DNA of 64,000 nt from contig NC_081811.1 in assembly GCF_030704535.1 (NCBI RefSeq), positions 5,001,001 through 5,065,000 of the forward strand, written 5' to 3'. This stretch comes from Vitis vinifera (Eukaryota > Streptophyta > Magnoliopsida > Vitales > Vitaceae). Position 1 is the stretch's first letter; each line of letters begins with the position of its first letter. The notes below the pieces were generated by a model. It saw nothing but the letters and a program-made list of their open reading frames with translations, made no database searches and had not been told where the DNA came from. Below are positions 1 to 13,131 of this stretch, piece by piece. A program made the position numbers and the translations under genes.

Positions 1-3000
1 GGCAAGAGAAGAACTCATTGATCCCTCATTCTCAAACCATCACGCACCAGAAAGTAGCTTATTGGATATCAGAGGAGAAGAAATGGCTTCCCATGGCATG
101 AACCAAGGTAACCGGATGAATTTTTGCTATTAAGTGCATGCTTAAATGTTAACATGTGATCCTATGCTATTTGAATTCTCTTCAATCTATTCAAAGCTTG
201 CTTGGCTCGAGAATGGCTTCTTATGAAGCAGAACTCATTCATCCATGTATTCAAATCAGGGCAGGTGATGGATGGTTGAGACAACTAGTTCATGGATTGT
301 GTTATTATCCTGATTGCGTAAGAAATCAATAAATGTTTTTACACACATGGATGTTTCTCTCTTGCCTCTTGCAGCTTGTAGTCATTGCTCTAGTGACAAT
401 GACAGTGTTTAAACGCACACAGATGACTGTTGATATGGTTCACTCAAATTACTACATGGGCTCACTGTTTTATTCTGCCATTAGACTTATGACCAACGGA
501 TTAGCAGAGCTGCCATTGACTGGTTCCAGACTTCCAATCCTTTACAAGCAAAGAGATCTATACTTCTATCCAGCATGGAGTTATACTGTTCCAGCTGCAA
601 TTCTAAAGATTCCATTTTCATTCCTAGATGCTGTTCTTTGGACAGCTCTCACCTATTATGCTATTAGTTACAGTCCTGAACCAGAAAGGTGACGTCTCCA
701 GGTGAAACTATTGCAGTTACATGAAAGAAAATCGATTTTTTCCCTCTCTTAGTCCTACTGTTTATCTATGCTATCAGGTTTTTCCACCAACTCCTCATTC
801 TTTTTCTTCTTCATCATGTATCAGTTTCGCAAGCCCATTTTATTGCTTCTGTTGTACGAGATCCATCTGCTGCAGTATCTTTCAATGTCTCTACTTTGCT
901 AGTAATGTATCTATTTGGAGGTTTCATAATTTCGAACGTAAGGCCATTCCTCATTTCAATCAACACTTCCTAAAGATAAATAACTCCATTACTGCTCACC
1001 AGAAAAACTTTCTTCATTGCAGCCTCTTTACCTGCCTGGTTGGAGTGGGGATTTTGGATTTCTCCTCTAACATATACACAAATAGGTGCTTCACTAAATG
1101 AATTCCATGCTCCAAGGTGGGAAAAGGTGAATCCTAAACTGATTATTTTGTTGATTGAATGGTGGTACGAATTAAAAATATTCCTTTCCTTGCTGTCAGT
1201 GCCCAACAGTTGATTCTCCCTTGCAGGTTTCATCTTCAAATGCTACTATGGGGCAACAATTTCTAAGAAGCCATGGTCTAAATTTTAGTGACTACTTTTA
1301 ATGGATACCAGCAGGGGTACTACTCGGGTTTTGGATAGTTTTCAACATCGGGTTTACATTTGCTCTTAGGTTTGTCACTCCCATTAACATTGGAAAAACT
1401 GAAAAACAAAATCAATTAAAAAATTGATTCTTAAAGTACTAACCTTATCTTTTGGGAAATCAAACCTGTTCAGCTCCAGGGAGGTCTCAGACTACCATTT
1501 CTCACCAAAGGGTATCTAAGCTGAAAGGAGAAGATTCAACGAATATGACTCATGGACAAGAATTGCCTCATGTTGGTACTTCCAATGATGTTTCAGAAAG
1601 AAAAAAGAAGGGTGAGAGCTAATCATATGCAGTATGGACTGTTGATACTTGATGCATACTATTTGCTTACATGAATAACAAGTAGCATAGACCATTGCAT
1701 TGTCACCACAAAATGCATACAAAAACATAAAAAAATTAAAAAAAAACAAATTGGTCTTACGAATTTGAACTCTTTTTAGGTACTGAAATATTAGTACTGA
1801 CTTAATCATACAGGGATCGTTTTACCGTTTGAGCCCATAGCAATATCCTTTGAGAATGTGCAAGACTATGTTGACACTCCAAAGGTAGCCTCATTATCCA
1901 TTGAATCCGTATTTTCCTAGGCTGCTGGACAATTTTAAGTTGGTCGAATTTCTTCCATACATCTCCCAGAAACTGAGAGAGCAAGGTTTTGCACAAAAAA
2001 GACTACAGCTTCTTCAAGATATTTCTGGCTTTCTGGAAGAAAAACGAGTGGTATAATTGAAGGAGAGACTAGAATTGGAGGATATCCTAAGGTCCAAGAA
2101 ACCTATGCCCGGATATCTGCTTACTGTGAGTAAACTGACATACATTCTCCACAGATTACAATAGAAGAATCAGTGACATACTCAGCTTGGTTACGGTTGC
2201 CATCAGAGATTGACAAAAATACAAAATCTGTAAGATGTCTCCAAACTTGATATAACTCCTGAAGCATAATTTTCAGGAGTTAAAACATGCATAATACTAG
2301 GGATAAGAAAAAAAAGTCCTATTGTCATGAAAAACTAACTGTTGCATTTTTATAATGTTTAGTAATGTATCTTAAATGTTCTAATTAACCCCCATATGTA
2401 ACAAAAATTTGTAGCAGAATTCCTTCAAATGATTGAGCTTGATGAAATGAGCAGCGAAAAAGGCTAACCATAGCCGTGGAACTTAATTGTTTCCAATCCA
2501 TCCATAATATTAATGGATGAGCCCACCTCAGGTCTGGATGCCAGAGCAGCTGCAATCGTCATGCGAGTAGTGAAGAATGTTGTTAATACAATGCGAACAG
2601 TCGTATACACCGAGCATCGACATATTTGAGACATTCAATGAGGTAAATAGAGCTTTTTTTTTTTCTAGCATACAGTGAAAGATTACAGAAGGCTAAAAAC
2701 ATTGGTGTTGTTCTTTGAATCTTCAGAAATGTTGCCTTGCCTAGCCATGCCCTGCATGATTAGAAAGTCATGATTGTGTTCAAACATGATAGGTTTCTTG
2801 CAACATGCTTGATTGTCAGGAAAATTTGTTAAATTTGAACAACTTATACCTTAATTAGATAAGTTTTTTGCAGTATCTCTAGCTGACTAGATTGACTTGA
2901 ATTTTTCATCTTCCTTCTTTTTGAAAATTCTACATGTGTGCATATCACTAGGAAAGTTTGTATTAAGAACATCATAAACAGAAAATTAACAATTTGCTGC

Positions 3001-3032
3001 ATCTCAATTATTCTTTTACTTACATCTTCTGT

Positions 3033-4239
3033 TATAAGGATGAAAATTTCGGTTTTTTTGGCCGAATTTTCTTGTTTTGGGGGTCGGCGAAACGAAAGAG
3101 GGGGGCGAAATGTCAACGGAAGAAATATCCATAAATTTCGCCAAAAATCGGAGAAATTTCGGTAAAAAGAGAAATATCGGCGATTTTTTAAAAAAATCGC
3201 CTCCTATTGGAAAATTTCGGAGAAATTTCCTTTTGTTTCGGTTTATTCCAACGATTTTTTGAAAAAATCGGCGCCTTGCACCTACTGTTGATCCAACGAC
3301 TCCCAGCTTCCCCGCATTGATCTAAATTAGTACATTTTTTCCCATTAATTAGTACATTTGAACTAATTAGTACATTTTTAAAATCTTGAATGAATTAGTA
3401 GATTTTCATAAAATTGATTTAGTTTAGTTAATTTATTAACTTAATTAACAATATTAGTAGCTTCCCAATTTTTTTAATTTTTTTTTATATTTTCATTCGT
3501 AATTAATTAGTACATTTGAATTAATTAGTATATTTTTTAAATCTTGAATGAATTAGTAAATTTTCATAAAATTAATTTAGTTTAGTTAATTTATTAACTT
3601 AATTAACAATATTAGTAGCTTCCCAATTTTTTCAATTTTTTTTTACATTTTCATTTGTAATTAATTAGTACATTTGAATTAATTAGTACATTTTTTAAAT
3701 CTTGAATGAATTCGTAGATTTTCATAGAATTAATTTAGTTTAGTTAATTTATTAACTTAATTAACAATATTAGTAGCTTCCCAATTTTTTCAATTTTTTT
3801 TTATATTTTCAATCATAATTAATTAGTACATTTGAATTAATTAGTACATTTTTTAAATCTTGAATGAATTAGTAGATTTTCATAGAACTAAAGGGTCATT
3901 GCAATGTAATATGTATAAATTATTGATATTTAATGAAATCAAATCTTTCATGAAGCTTCATAATGAGTGTACAATTACAAAATTCACATTTCTTATCAAC
4001 TGATATAATATAATTATACTTAATATCATAAATTATATCATACATATATCAAATTCTTCAACAAAACAACTTTAAATTGTCTATTATATTTCTAATTGTA
4101 TTGTTATGAGGTTTTTCTTACATTTCCATGAGTTTTGATCAAATTTTGGCATACTGAAATTTTTTTTCAAAATATCCGCCGATATATCCGTAAAATCAAG
4201 TTACCGATATATCCGTGATTACCGATATTTTCATCTTTG
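3033..4239. mobile_element. Non-autonomous terminal-inverted-repeat element in ABCG pseudogene intron
   Basis: The left end reads gatgaaaatttcggt (3039-3053) and the right end accgatattttcatc (4221-4235), inverted copies with one mismatch. The heptamer cttctgt lies just outside at 3026-3032 and 4240-4246, a plausible target duplication. Further tatc-cg and cgatat motifs recur inside both ends. No transposase frame is visible; the middle is an AT-rich tandem array. The superfamily (hAT or Mutator-like) is unresolved because the exact outer boundary is uncertain by a few bases. Confidence 0.7.
3344..3890. repeat. 158-bp tandem repeat, about 3.5 copies
   Basis: Units begin with attaattagtacatttg near 3344, 3502, 3660 and 3818, a constant 158-bp period. 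Each carries an attagtacat motif twice, a tttagtttagttaattt stretch and tagcttcccaattttt. The last unit is cut short. The array lies wholly inside the inverted-repeat element at 3033-4239. Confidence 0.9.
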
Positions 4240-4957
4240 CTTCTGTGAATGCTTCATGCAGTTAATTTTGATGAAAAGAGGAGGAAGAATAATATATGCT
4301 GGAGAGTTGGGAAAGCATTCAAGCAAACTAATACAGTATTTTGAGGTAAGCTACAAGAGTAACAGCTATGTCTAGCTCCTCTTTCAATTTTCAATCTTAT
4401 CTATAGCTTTTATCTTGATTAGAAAAACTGCAATAAAAGGATCCTCAATATTGAAAAAATAAACACTCTATATCGGCAGGAAATTCCTGGGGTGCCCAAA
4501 TTCAATGCAAACCGGAACCCTGCAACATGGATGTTAGAGGTTACTGGTCCATCAGCAGAAGCTCAACTTGGTTCAGATTTTGCCTATCTCTACAACAAGT
4601 CTCATTTATGTTGGTAAGCTAAACATGACTCTGTTGAGATGCCATGTTCTTTGCATTGACTGATATCTGAAAAACTCACGTAGTTCTTCTAATATGTCAC
4701 TCCACATTGTCAAACCAAGTGATGCATATTGTTTTCTGTGTGGGGAAAACAAAGAACTCGTTAGGAGACTGAGCCTTCCAACACCAGGTTCAAGAGAACT
4801 ACATTTTTCTACTCAGTTTCCCCAAAATGGATGGGAGCAATTTAGAAACAGCACTTGTCCTACTGGAGAAATCCTAAATATAACTTAATCCGCTTTATAT
4901 TCTTAATCTTCGCGTCTGTGTTGTTTGCAGCACTTCTCTGGCAGAAAGGACAGAAAA

Positions 4958-5728
4958 TGTAAGCCCTTTTCAGATTCAAACTTTTTTATGACCAGTTACT
5001 CAGACTTCATAAATCAGTAAATCACACAGCATTAGGAAAAGAAGTCTGTTATATGAGTAACAGCCTATAGGACTGATTTACACCAGCTGCTGACCTGAAG
5101 CACAGTTACTTAATCTGGCTTAGAACACAAAACAAAGAAACAAATGCATCTCCTTAGAATCCTCCTATTATTATACAAAATATTCCAGTCATACTTCGAA
5201 TGAGGAGACCTACCAAGCAGCAGAACATAAAAAATGCCTCTTTACCTTCTTTAAACATTACTTACATTTAAGCTATTCACCTAAAAGCTCCTTCAGCTCC
5301 TCAACTATAAATCATATATATTTACATAGTTTTTCAAGTAGAATCATAAAACTAGTCACATTTACACAATTCACCATTTGCCAATTCTAAACTTCTGACT
5401 TGATTGAAAGTCTATTCCCATTCCCATTCCTAATGATATATATATATATATGCAGACCAAATTGAAAACTTTTGTCTTCCATAGGTAACTAAAAAGGGTA
5501 AAAAGAAACCTCCCATGCAGTCTAAACTAGAGTAACACATTCTGGCTAGGCATTGCAAACCAGCAGATCAGTGTCCCAAGCAAGCATAGGGCATCCAATC
5601 TCGCATTGTACTCAATGATCTTACATAAAATAGGCATCCCCTGAGACAAGCAGCTATGATTCTTATATTCTCCTACATTTTCTCCAAAGAAAAACTTGGT
5701 TTAGCCCCATACAATTTTTAAACTCCTA
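4958..5728. other. Long intron-like stretch of the ABCG pseudogene, unrecognised
   Basis: This lies between two second-transmembrane-domain exons and is much longer than the gene's other introns apart from the one holding the inverted-repeat element. I see no coding similarity in any frame and no clear terminal repeats; only a short AT run near 5440. It may hold an old insertion. Confidence 0.4.
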
Positions 5729-6913
5729 ATGTTAATGCTATTTGTTTTTTCAACCAATGTGCTGAAACAATGGTTGCTGTTCCGAAGAGATGGTGAACAG
5801 GAGTTATTCAACATAATAGGGCCAATTTTCATTCTCATTCAATTCTTAGGAATCCACAATTGCACAGCTATTCAGCCATTTATATTTACTGAACGCACTG
5901 TTTTATACTGAGAAAGGTTTGCTGGAATGTACTCTTCATGGGCATATTCGCTTGCTTAGGTTTGGCCCGATTCCTGGATCTTTTTTAAGCATTCCTCCGT
6001 TCAACTAAAACCCCAATTACCAAGCTATTAAAACAATGTGAATTTTCTTTATCTGATGTTGCAGGTCACTATTGAGATTCCATACATATTGCTTCAATCT
6101 CTTTTGTTTGTGACCATTACGTATCCAGCAATAAATTTCTACTGGTCAGCCTATAAAATGATTTGGTATTTCTACTCCATGTTCTGTACATTGCTCTACT
6201 TCAATTACTTTGGGATGCTGGCTGTTTCATTGAGCCCCACTTTTGAAGTGGCTTCTGTACTGACAAGCCTCTGTTTCACCCTGATGGATTTGTTCACAGG
6301 GTTCATCATACCCGGACCAGTAAGCCCACTCTATATCTTCTTGTTGGTATCTCCATTCGTTAGTCAGCCATTGCCTGTACACATTTTACCCAAATAAAAT
6401 ACGAGCCAAGAATTCTTAAAATTCATGCATTTCTGCAGACACAAGTCATAAGGAATTTTCACACACACAGAGAAAAGCCTATATGCTATCAATTCAGCTA
6501 AACCAACTGCATTTTATGTTTGCTTGCAGCAAATTCCAAAATGGAGGGTTTGGAGTTACTGGATTTGTCCAATGGTATGGTCCTTAAAAGCTCTGGTCAC
6601 TTCACAATATGGAGATATAAAAAAGGAAATATCAGTATTTGGAGAACCCAAATCAATCAGTGCCTTCTTAAAAAGCTACTATGGGTATCACCATGAGAAG
6701 TTAGGTGTTGCAGCATTTGTTCTTTTTTCTCTTCCACTAGTCTTTGCATTAGCTTTTGCATTTTTTATTGCAAAACTCAACTTCCAGAGGAGGTAAACAT
6801 GTTCATCACTCCTTTGTAAGCCATTTGTCTGAACTCTTAATTTTGACAAAGACTGTTTCAGACCTTCAGTTTCAAAATAGAAAATAAAAAATTGGATGAT
6901 TTGTGCTTAATAT

Positions 6914-7520
6914 CTAAGGGTACAACTTGGGCGGCTGACTCAGTCCAAACCGCAACTCAAGGTTTGAGTGGGCTTGGACAATCATTTTCAATAGTTGGAT
7001 TAGGCTTAGGTTAGGTTTTTTCAACTTGAGCTCAATTTGGATAAGACTCAAGGTAAGATTGAGACAACCCGAACTCAATTTAATGTTCTTATAATATCTA
7101 TGATGCATCTTATTCCAAATAATAATATTCATTTTCTTTTTTAAATATCAAATTATATTATATCATATGTTTTTCATTATTTTTAGAAAATACATAAATT
7201 TATATTTATTCTTTTGTTACTATCTTGAAATTTTGTCATATTTGTTATTTAAATTTTCATATAAATACATTAAAATAATATCATAGATAGATTTTGAATT
7301 ATACAACCTGATCAACCTGAGTCTAATATGATTAACTCGAGTCTAACATGATCAACTTAAGTCTAACATGATCAACTCGAGTCTATCTTAAACAACCTAA
7401 ACTCAACTTGAGCTTAAAAAAAGAATTTGGGTTGGACTTGGATTGAATACCTCGAATTAGAGTTTGGATAAGGTTGAGCTCAAGTTGGTTATTCTTAATT
7501 TGGGTTAAGCTTGGATTATT
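6914..7520. repeat. Degenerate repeat with 20-bp tandem units
   Basis: The stretch is built from variants of ttgagctcaa, ggttgg and gtctaacatgatcaac. From 7301 to 7390 a 20-bp unit (gtctaacatgatcaactcga) repeats with starts at 7321, 7341, 7361 and 7381. Parts near 7026 and 7390 are inverted copies, so the whole could fold back. It is probably an old non-coding transposable element lying just 3' of the ABCG pseudogene. Confidence 0.55.
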
Positions 7521-8467
7521 CATCAACCTAACCAATCGAAAGAGAAATATAGTCATATATATATATATATAAGAAAGAAACAAAGAAGCGGACATGTCAG
7601 ACGGGGAATGCTTACTCAAATACAAGATTCAGATAAGCCCATGAAAGATTGTAATTGGTTGGGAAACTCATCGTTTTCTAATGGATGAACCCTCCTAATA
7701 GCTCAGCTTTAAAACAGAGGATGTATCAGGAGATCTGAAAGCTTGCATCACCTCCTCCTTACCCTGCTTATTTGTAATTGACAAATTGTAGTCAGGCCGT
7801 TTGACTTGGGTACTTCAAAATGATTATATTTTCTTCCTAAAATAATTCACTATAAATTAAAGCATTTAAATTTTCATTAAAACATTATCTACCAAACATA
7901 CTCATCAGTGATTCCCCAAGCACCATCAAAAGTACTTTATTGATCATGTTAAAAAATGATTGCTAGGAAGAAACACCTATCAAATGTACCTATGAAGGGT
8001 GATCTGCCCCCTTTTCAATCACCATTATAGAACTTACAATTAAGACATGCATTCAAATTTGAGTGCAAATGGTGTTGCTGATCACATTTCAGGCAAGTCC
8101 ACAGTTGGGTCAAACCCATATTTGAGGTAGCCATCAAATGATCTTCATTCAGCATCTTCTACTTCCCCAAAGAAGTAGACACAGACATAATCATTTTTCT
8201 GTCAACAGAAGCTTGCTGCTCATGGAAACTCATAGGTATCTCAAAGGTGCTGCGCTGCCTTTTGTCACGAATGAAAGAGATGTAAGCACTTGATGTCTGA
8301 TGAAAGAGCATACATTTGGATAAATAGGTAGATAATTTTACTGGGTTCAAGGTCTATCCAAAGCATAGGTTCTACAGGAAATCTCAACTTTACAGTCTAT
8401 ATATATTAACTCGTGCAAATACAACACCTTTTAGATAGATTTCATCAATTTGATAGTTAATTTGAGC
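7521..8467. other. Intergenic spacer and 3' region of the SPL gene
   Basis: Only a short AT run (about 7556-7571) is visible. The right half should contain the 3' untranslated region of the minus-strand SPL gene, whose stop is at 8468-8470; I cannot place the poly(A) site. Confidence 0.4.
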
Positions 8468-11400
8468 TCAGCTTGTGCCATAGTCCAACAATTCCCACCG
8501 GAAGGGAGTAAACACGTATAGAACTTCAGGTGAGCTTTTAAAGAGAAGTGCTACACAGACACAGACTGCAGCTATGGCCACCATTGAAAGCATTGCAGGC
8601 CTGTATAACAGAGATCTGCTGGCATTTCCATAAGCCACCTTGTGATTGCAACGCTTGCACTGCTGCTGTTGAATGGGTCTCAATGTGGTCCTTTCAATCT
8701 GGAAGCCGGTAGTTGCCTCATCGTTTTGCTTCTGGTTCACACTGTAATCTGAGAGATGGCTAGGCACGTCAACTACCACATGCCCATTTCCTAGTCTTCT
8801 GTTGATCTTCTTCTGGACCAGGTGGATGTATGAGTAGTGCCCTCGTAAACGAGCATAATCTTCAGGAGTGAAACCTGTGCTGTCACGAGCACTCTTCCAT
8901 GCTTCAACTCCCACCTGAACCAAACAGACTCATCAGTATCTTCAAAGAAATTCAAATAAGGCATAATGTTCAATTTTCACATTATTCTCCCGAATGTTAA
9001 TTGGAAGGCCTGATCATGCATTTGTTTTGGAATTGAGACAAATTTAGACAAAAATGAGCAATAAATTGATACATTATAACCACTCAAAATACTGAACTGG
9101 TCATTCGACCACTTGGGAAAGCTTGAACCAAGTAGTGAAATCAGCAAATATTTTGTTCACTCCTAGACATTTTAAAATATGGGAGTAAAACCTAAAGTCA
9201 AGCCAGCTGTTAAATTTGGTTTAATTGTCTATCTCTGATCATCCCTTTACAATAGGTTTGTTATTCTTGGTTTAACGGTTAAACCAGGTGAATAAGAATT
9301 TCAAAAGCAGGAAGATGGTAAGACCATAGATTTTAATTTTTGTTTCCTGTGGGGAATCAAACCAGGAACCTTGCACAACCCCACCCCAATCCTTTGCCAC
9401 TTGAACAGGTCTCAAGGGCTGGAAAGGTCAAACCATAGATATGGTGGTCAGATTTAACAAGGGCAACATGTCAAAAGCACTTTTGCAGGTCACAGGGAAA
9501 ATAAGCATCAACCCCAATGAATCCCCCAATTCAAAGGTTCAGAAATAAATTACATATACAAAGAGAAGAAATTACCATTCCAGGATCATCAGTCAATGCA
9601 TCCAATACATCTTCGGAACCATCCCTACCAGCTGCAATGTGGAGAGGTGTCAAACCAGCAGGTCCTACCACATCAGGCCTAAGCAAGAAGCTTGCACGGC
9701 CTCCCTCAACCATTGACTTATCATCAGATGCTAGTACATCAGAAACTCTCTCAGGGACGTATCTCAACAGGAGTTCCACCAGAGGCCTAGAATTTCTTCG
9801 TACAGCTCTGTGAAGAAGACCCATCTCCATGAATGCAAGCTTCAAGGAAGGGTACTCTCCTGCACCCACAGTACCATCAAGCATGATGTCTAAGAGTTTC
9901 TTGACAACAGCACACCAATCACGGTCCATGGAGAACTCCATCAGCCACTTGAACCGTTTGAAAGAAAAAAGGTCTGCGTTAGGATCCAAGTGACCCAATC
10001 TGGACTTTAATTGACTTCTATGAAGAAGCCAACCAATTTCATGTATAAAGTCCATAGCTTGATTCTTGGTTTCCAATTTTCCAGTCCCACAGCCATCTTC
10101 ATCAATGTCAGTCATCTCTATCGTACTCTCAAGCATACAGATCTCTGAACAAACATCCTTCTCTGCAACTATAATGGGAAAGAAGCTGCTGCTGAGACCG
10201 TGATCTTCAACCTGAATAAGATTGATTAAATATAAAAAACAGCTTACACAGAAGGCATATTTAAAAAAGAATCTATCTTCTATAAACAACCATGAGGTGA
10301 AAAAGAAAAAATGAAATAGAAAAATACTCGCATACATGGGTATACTTATGCATATGTTTATGGAGATCCACAATTGCATACAAATAAAATTCTTTTGTTT
10401 TTTGAGTCAATTCAAAAAACACCACAACAAACACACTCCAAAATCCACAGTAATATACACAAAAAAAAATGCAACCTCTCTCTCATAACAGCATATTTAA
10501 TGCAATTCCAACAACACCCTCACTCACAAACAGGAATCTAATTCTATTTCAAATACATAAAAGACAAAAATACCATCAATAGCAATGAAAAATATCATAT
10601 TGACAGCAACTATGGACTCTTCACTCAGTTTCTAAGGATATTGATCTTCATGGCAAATTAGTTAGTGTTACTTCACCTTATTATGGTTTCAACAGATGAA
10701 AATAAGGCTATTTTAACCTACACAACAGGAATGAGCATTAAGTGCTTCAAATAAGGCTTCAAAGGGGCCTCCATACAGGAAAACAAACTATCATAGATGG
10801 GTAAAAACAGATTTGAAAGTTGTCCATGCCTCATCAGGGAAGTTGGGCCACCACAGATGCACAGCACTTAATGGGTCCATCAATTTTGGCCCACTCAGCA
10901 GACATGTAAACATATGTCCTTTTCTTCCTTTTTAAATGTTTTATAACATGCCTCTTCATAGTGAAGAAAAGGAATTTCCAAAGCCAGTGGACCCAAAAAA
11001 AGTCAATTAGACATATAGCCTTATACAAAACAACCTATGGCTCATATCTTTATATTTAATGAGCTTCAAAAGTACCCTAGTTCATACAAATACTTCCACC
11101 ACCCCAAATCCAAAGACACACACTTTCTGTTCATGTACCTATCAACAGATCTGATGTTATTCATTTACACCCATAGCAAACTTTGTCACATTAGAGGGGG
11201 AAAAAAGCATGTACAGCATCCTTAGATCTAATGCTACCGCATTGATGGCAAATTTTCAGAGAAAAAAGAGGATATGGTATGAGTAAAATAAGAAGCCACA
11301 GCACCTCAATGAATCCTCTTCCAGTCATTTTGGGAATAGAGCAAGAGAAGTTGAGATACTGGAGCTCATCATGCTCCTTCACACTATCAATATCATCCAT

Positions 11401-13095
11401 TAACTCATGAGTTGCTTCCTTAACAAGATACTTTCCTTCTAGTGCACAGAGTAACCTGGAAAAGGAGATGAGAGAAACACAGATAAAAAAATTCCATACT
11501 GAAATCAAATCCAAAATCCATATGCAATTTAATATCACTTCTGAGTATCATTGCCAAGAATGATGCAATATGCAGTTACGGAGATGAAGGTCAATACCTT
11601 GTGGCTGGCCGAGACAGGTTAAAGCCTTTAACCAAAAATTGAGCTTCCTCAGACATAGATATTGCAATAGGTTTGATGCTTAAAATTTTGCTATAATTAT
11701 TAGTCTTGAGAGGTAAGGACATGTCTACAACAACCTGACCTGCAGCACAGAAAAAGATGGTAAGAATTCTCCATCTTCCATCCAAAAGTGCTGTGATGTA
11801 TCAACATTTGATGGCATTAATGTGATAAAATCAAAGGGCAAAAAAAAAAAATCTAGGGGAAAAAAAGGGGGTGGGGGGAACAGACCGTTGTAGATAAATG
11901 CTATTTGATGCTGCACTCTAATATACACCCATCCAGTTCTCCAGAAAGTATCATTTGAGACATCCAGAAGCCTACTCAAACTGGAACCCAGATCACAGCA
12001 AAGCTGTATGAAGCAATCAAAACATGGAATATAAGTTGTATTGCCTGGAAAGAGAACTGTAATTACATATTTTTGTGTTTTCAATAAGAAGAAGCTTACC
12101 TCCTCCCATGTGGACTCAGGTAGACGAAGATAAATTGTTAGAACAATACAACCAGGCCTAATGTAGCTCTCAATGTCAGTAGGACTATGAGATAACCAGT
12201 CAAGAATCTGGAAGTCCAAAAATTTTACACAACTCAACTTTCTGACAGAAGAAATGCCAAAGTATTGCACTCAAACAATTTTAAAGCATATGATGTACCT
12301 GTGCTCGCAGAACAAGAGGAAAATCATTTGGTTCTTTCCCAAATAGTTTGAAAACAATCCGATCGGTGCGGCTCTGGAATGAGGAAGGAAAAGATTACAG
12401 AAGATCAGACAAATACCGTCATACATATGATTCCTCCAAGCATTCATCATCCACAAATTGAAGAATGACTATGAAGCAACTTTTAAGGGCACATGAGATC
12501 AACTCTATGCTTTAGCTAAATGGGTTAAAATTTGTTTTAACCAAGCAGGCAGGTCTCAGACAAAAGAAAGCAAATCATTAATAACAATCGTCAGAAAAAC
12601 TAAACATTCAGTAACCAAGATAACCCACCACGTGATTTAGTTGTTAAAATTGTGGGTAAAGAAAAAAAAATGGAAATTTTAGTAACTGCCTTGGCATCAG
12701 AATGGTAGTTGTACAATTCTTCATTTTCATATCTGCAGACAAGGATCTTCTCTTATGCATAAGATGTCCTATGCATTTCTGAACCATTCACATGTACATC
12801 AGAATGTAGGGCCCACATTGAGAATCAACTTGTGGATGGTTCAGATATGTAAAGGACGTCATGCAGAGAAAAAGATTAGTTAGGTTTTGTAATTGACTTT
12901 TGCTCTTCATTGACCAGATTATATCAGTTATAATATCCATGATAAGACGACAATGATACTTTGGGAAAGAAACAAGAAAGAAGAGAAAGAGAGGAGGGGG
13001 TGGAGATGCAAGGAGAATAAGGGAAAGAATGTGTAGAACTTTGATTCCATGATAGCCACTAATTTTACATTGTTCCATTATTTCTGACTGCAATG

Positions 13096-13131
<36 letters not shown>

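Larger units (their letters stand above)
1..6796 (+). pseudogene. PDR-type ABCG transporter pseudogene, 3' half
   Basis: Translated pieces follow the PDR (full-size ABCG) order: first transmembrane domain (333-692, about 776-938, 1020-1125, 1227-1369), linker (about 1473-1610), second nucleotide-binding domain (about 1814-2640, 4262-4345, 4480-4615), second transmembrane domain (about 4750-4957, 5729-5960, 6065-6319, 6530-6796). Family motifs such as [24 protein letters not shown] and ERFAGMYSSWAYS are plain. Decay is also plain: in-frame stops at 1299-1301 (TAA) and 5909-5911 (TGA where the family has Arg), frameshifts near 2487, near 2620 and near 4840, a deletion near 2020 removing the Walker A loop of the second ATPase, and loss of the H-loop His region near 2610. 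The gene begins left of the window. Intact members export terpenoids, hormones or wax precursors at the plasma membrane; substrate cannot be inferred. Most intron borders still look spliceable. Confidence 0.9.

Noticed and set aside
721-1101. 126-residue open frame in the ABCG pseudogene
   Set aside because: A shadow frame; the conserved ABCG peptide reads in another frame over the same bases.
3344-3890. Could the regular repeats be a CRISPR array?
   Set aside because: The 158-bp units abut without unique spacers and lie in a plant intron inside a transposon-like element.
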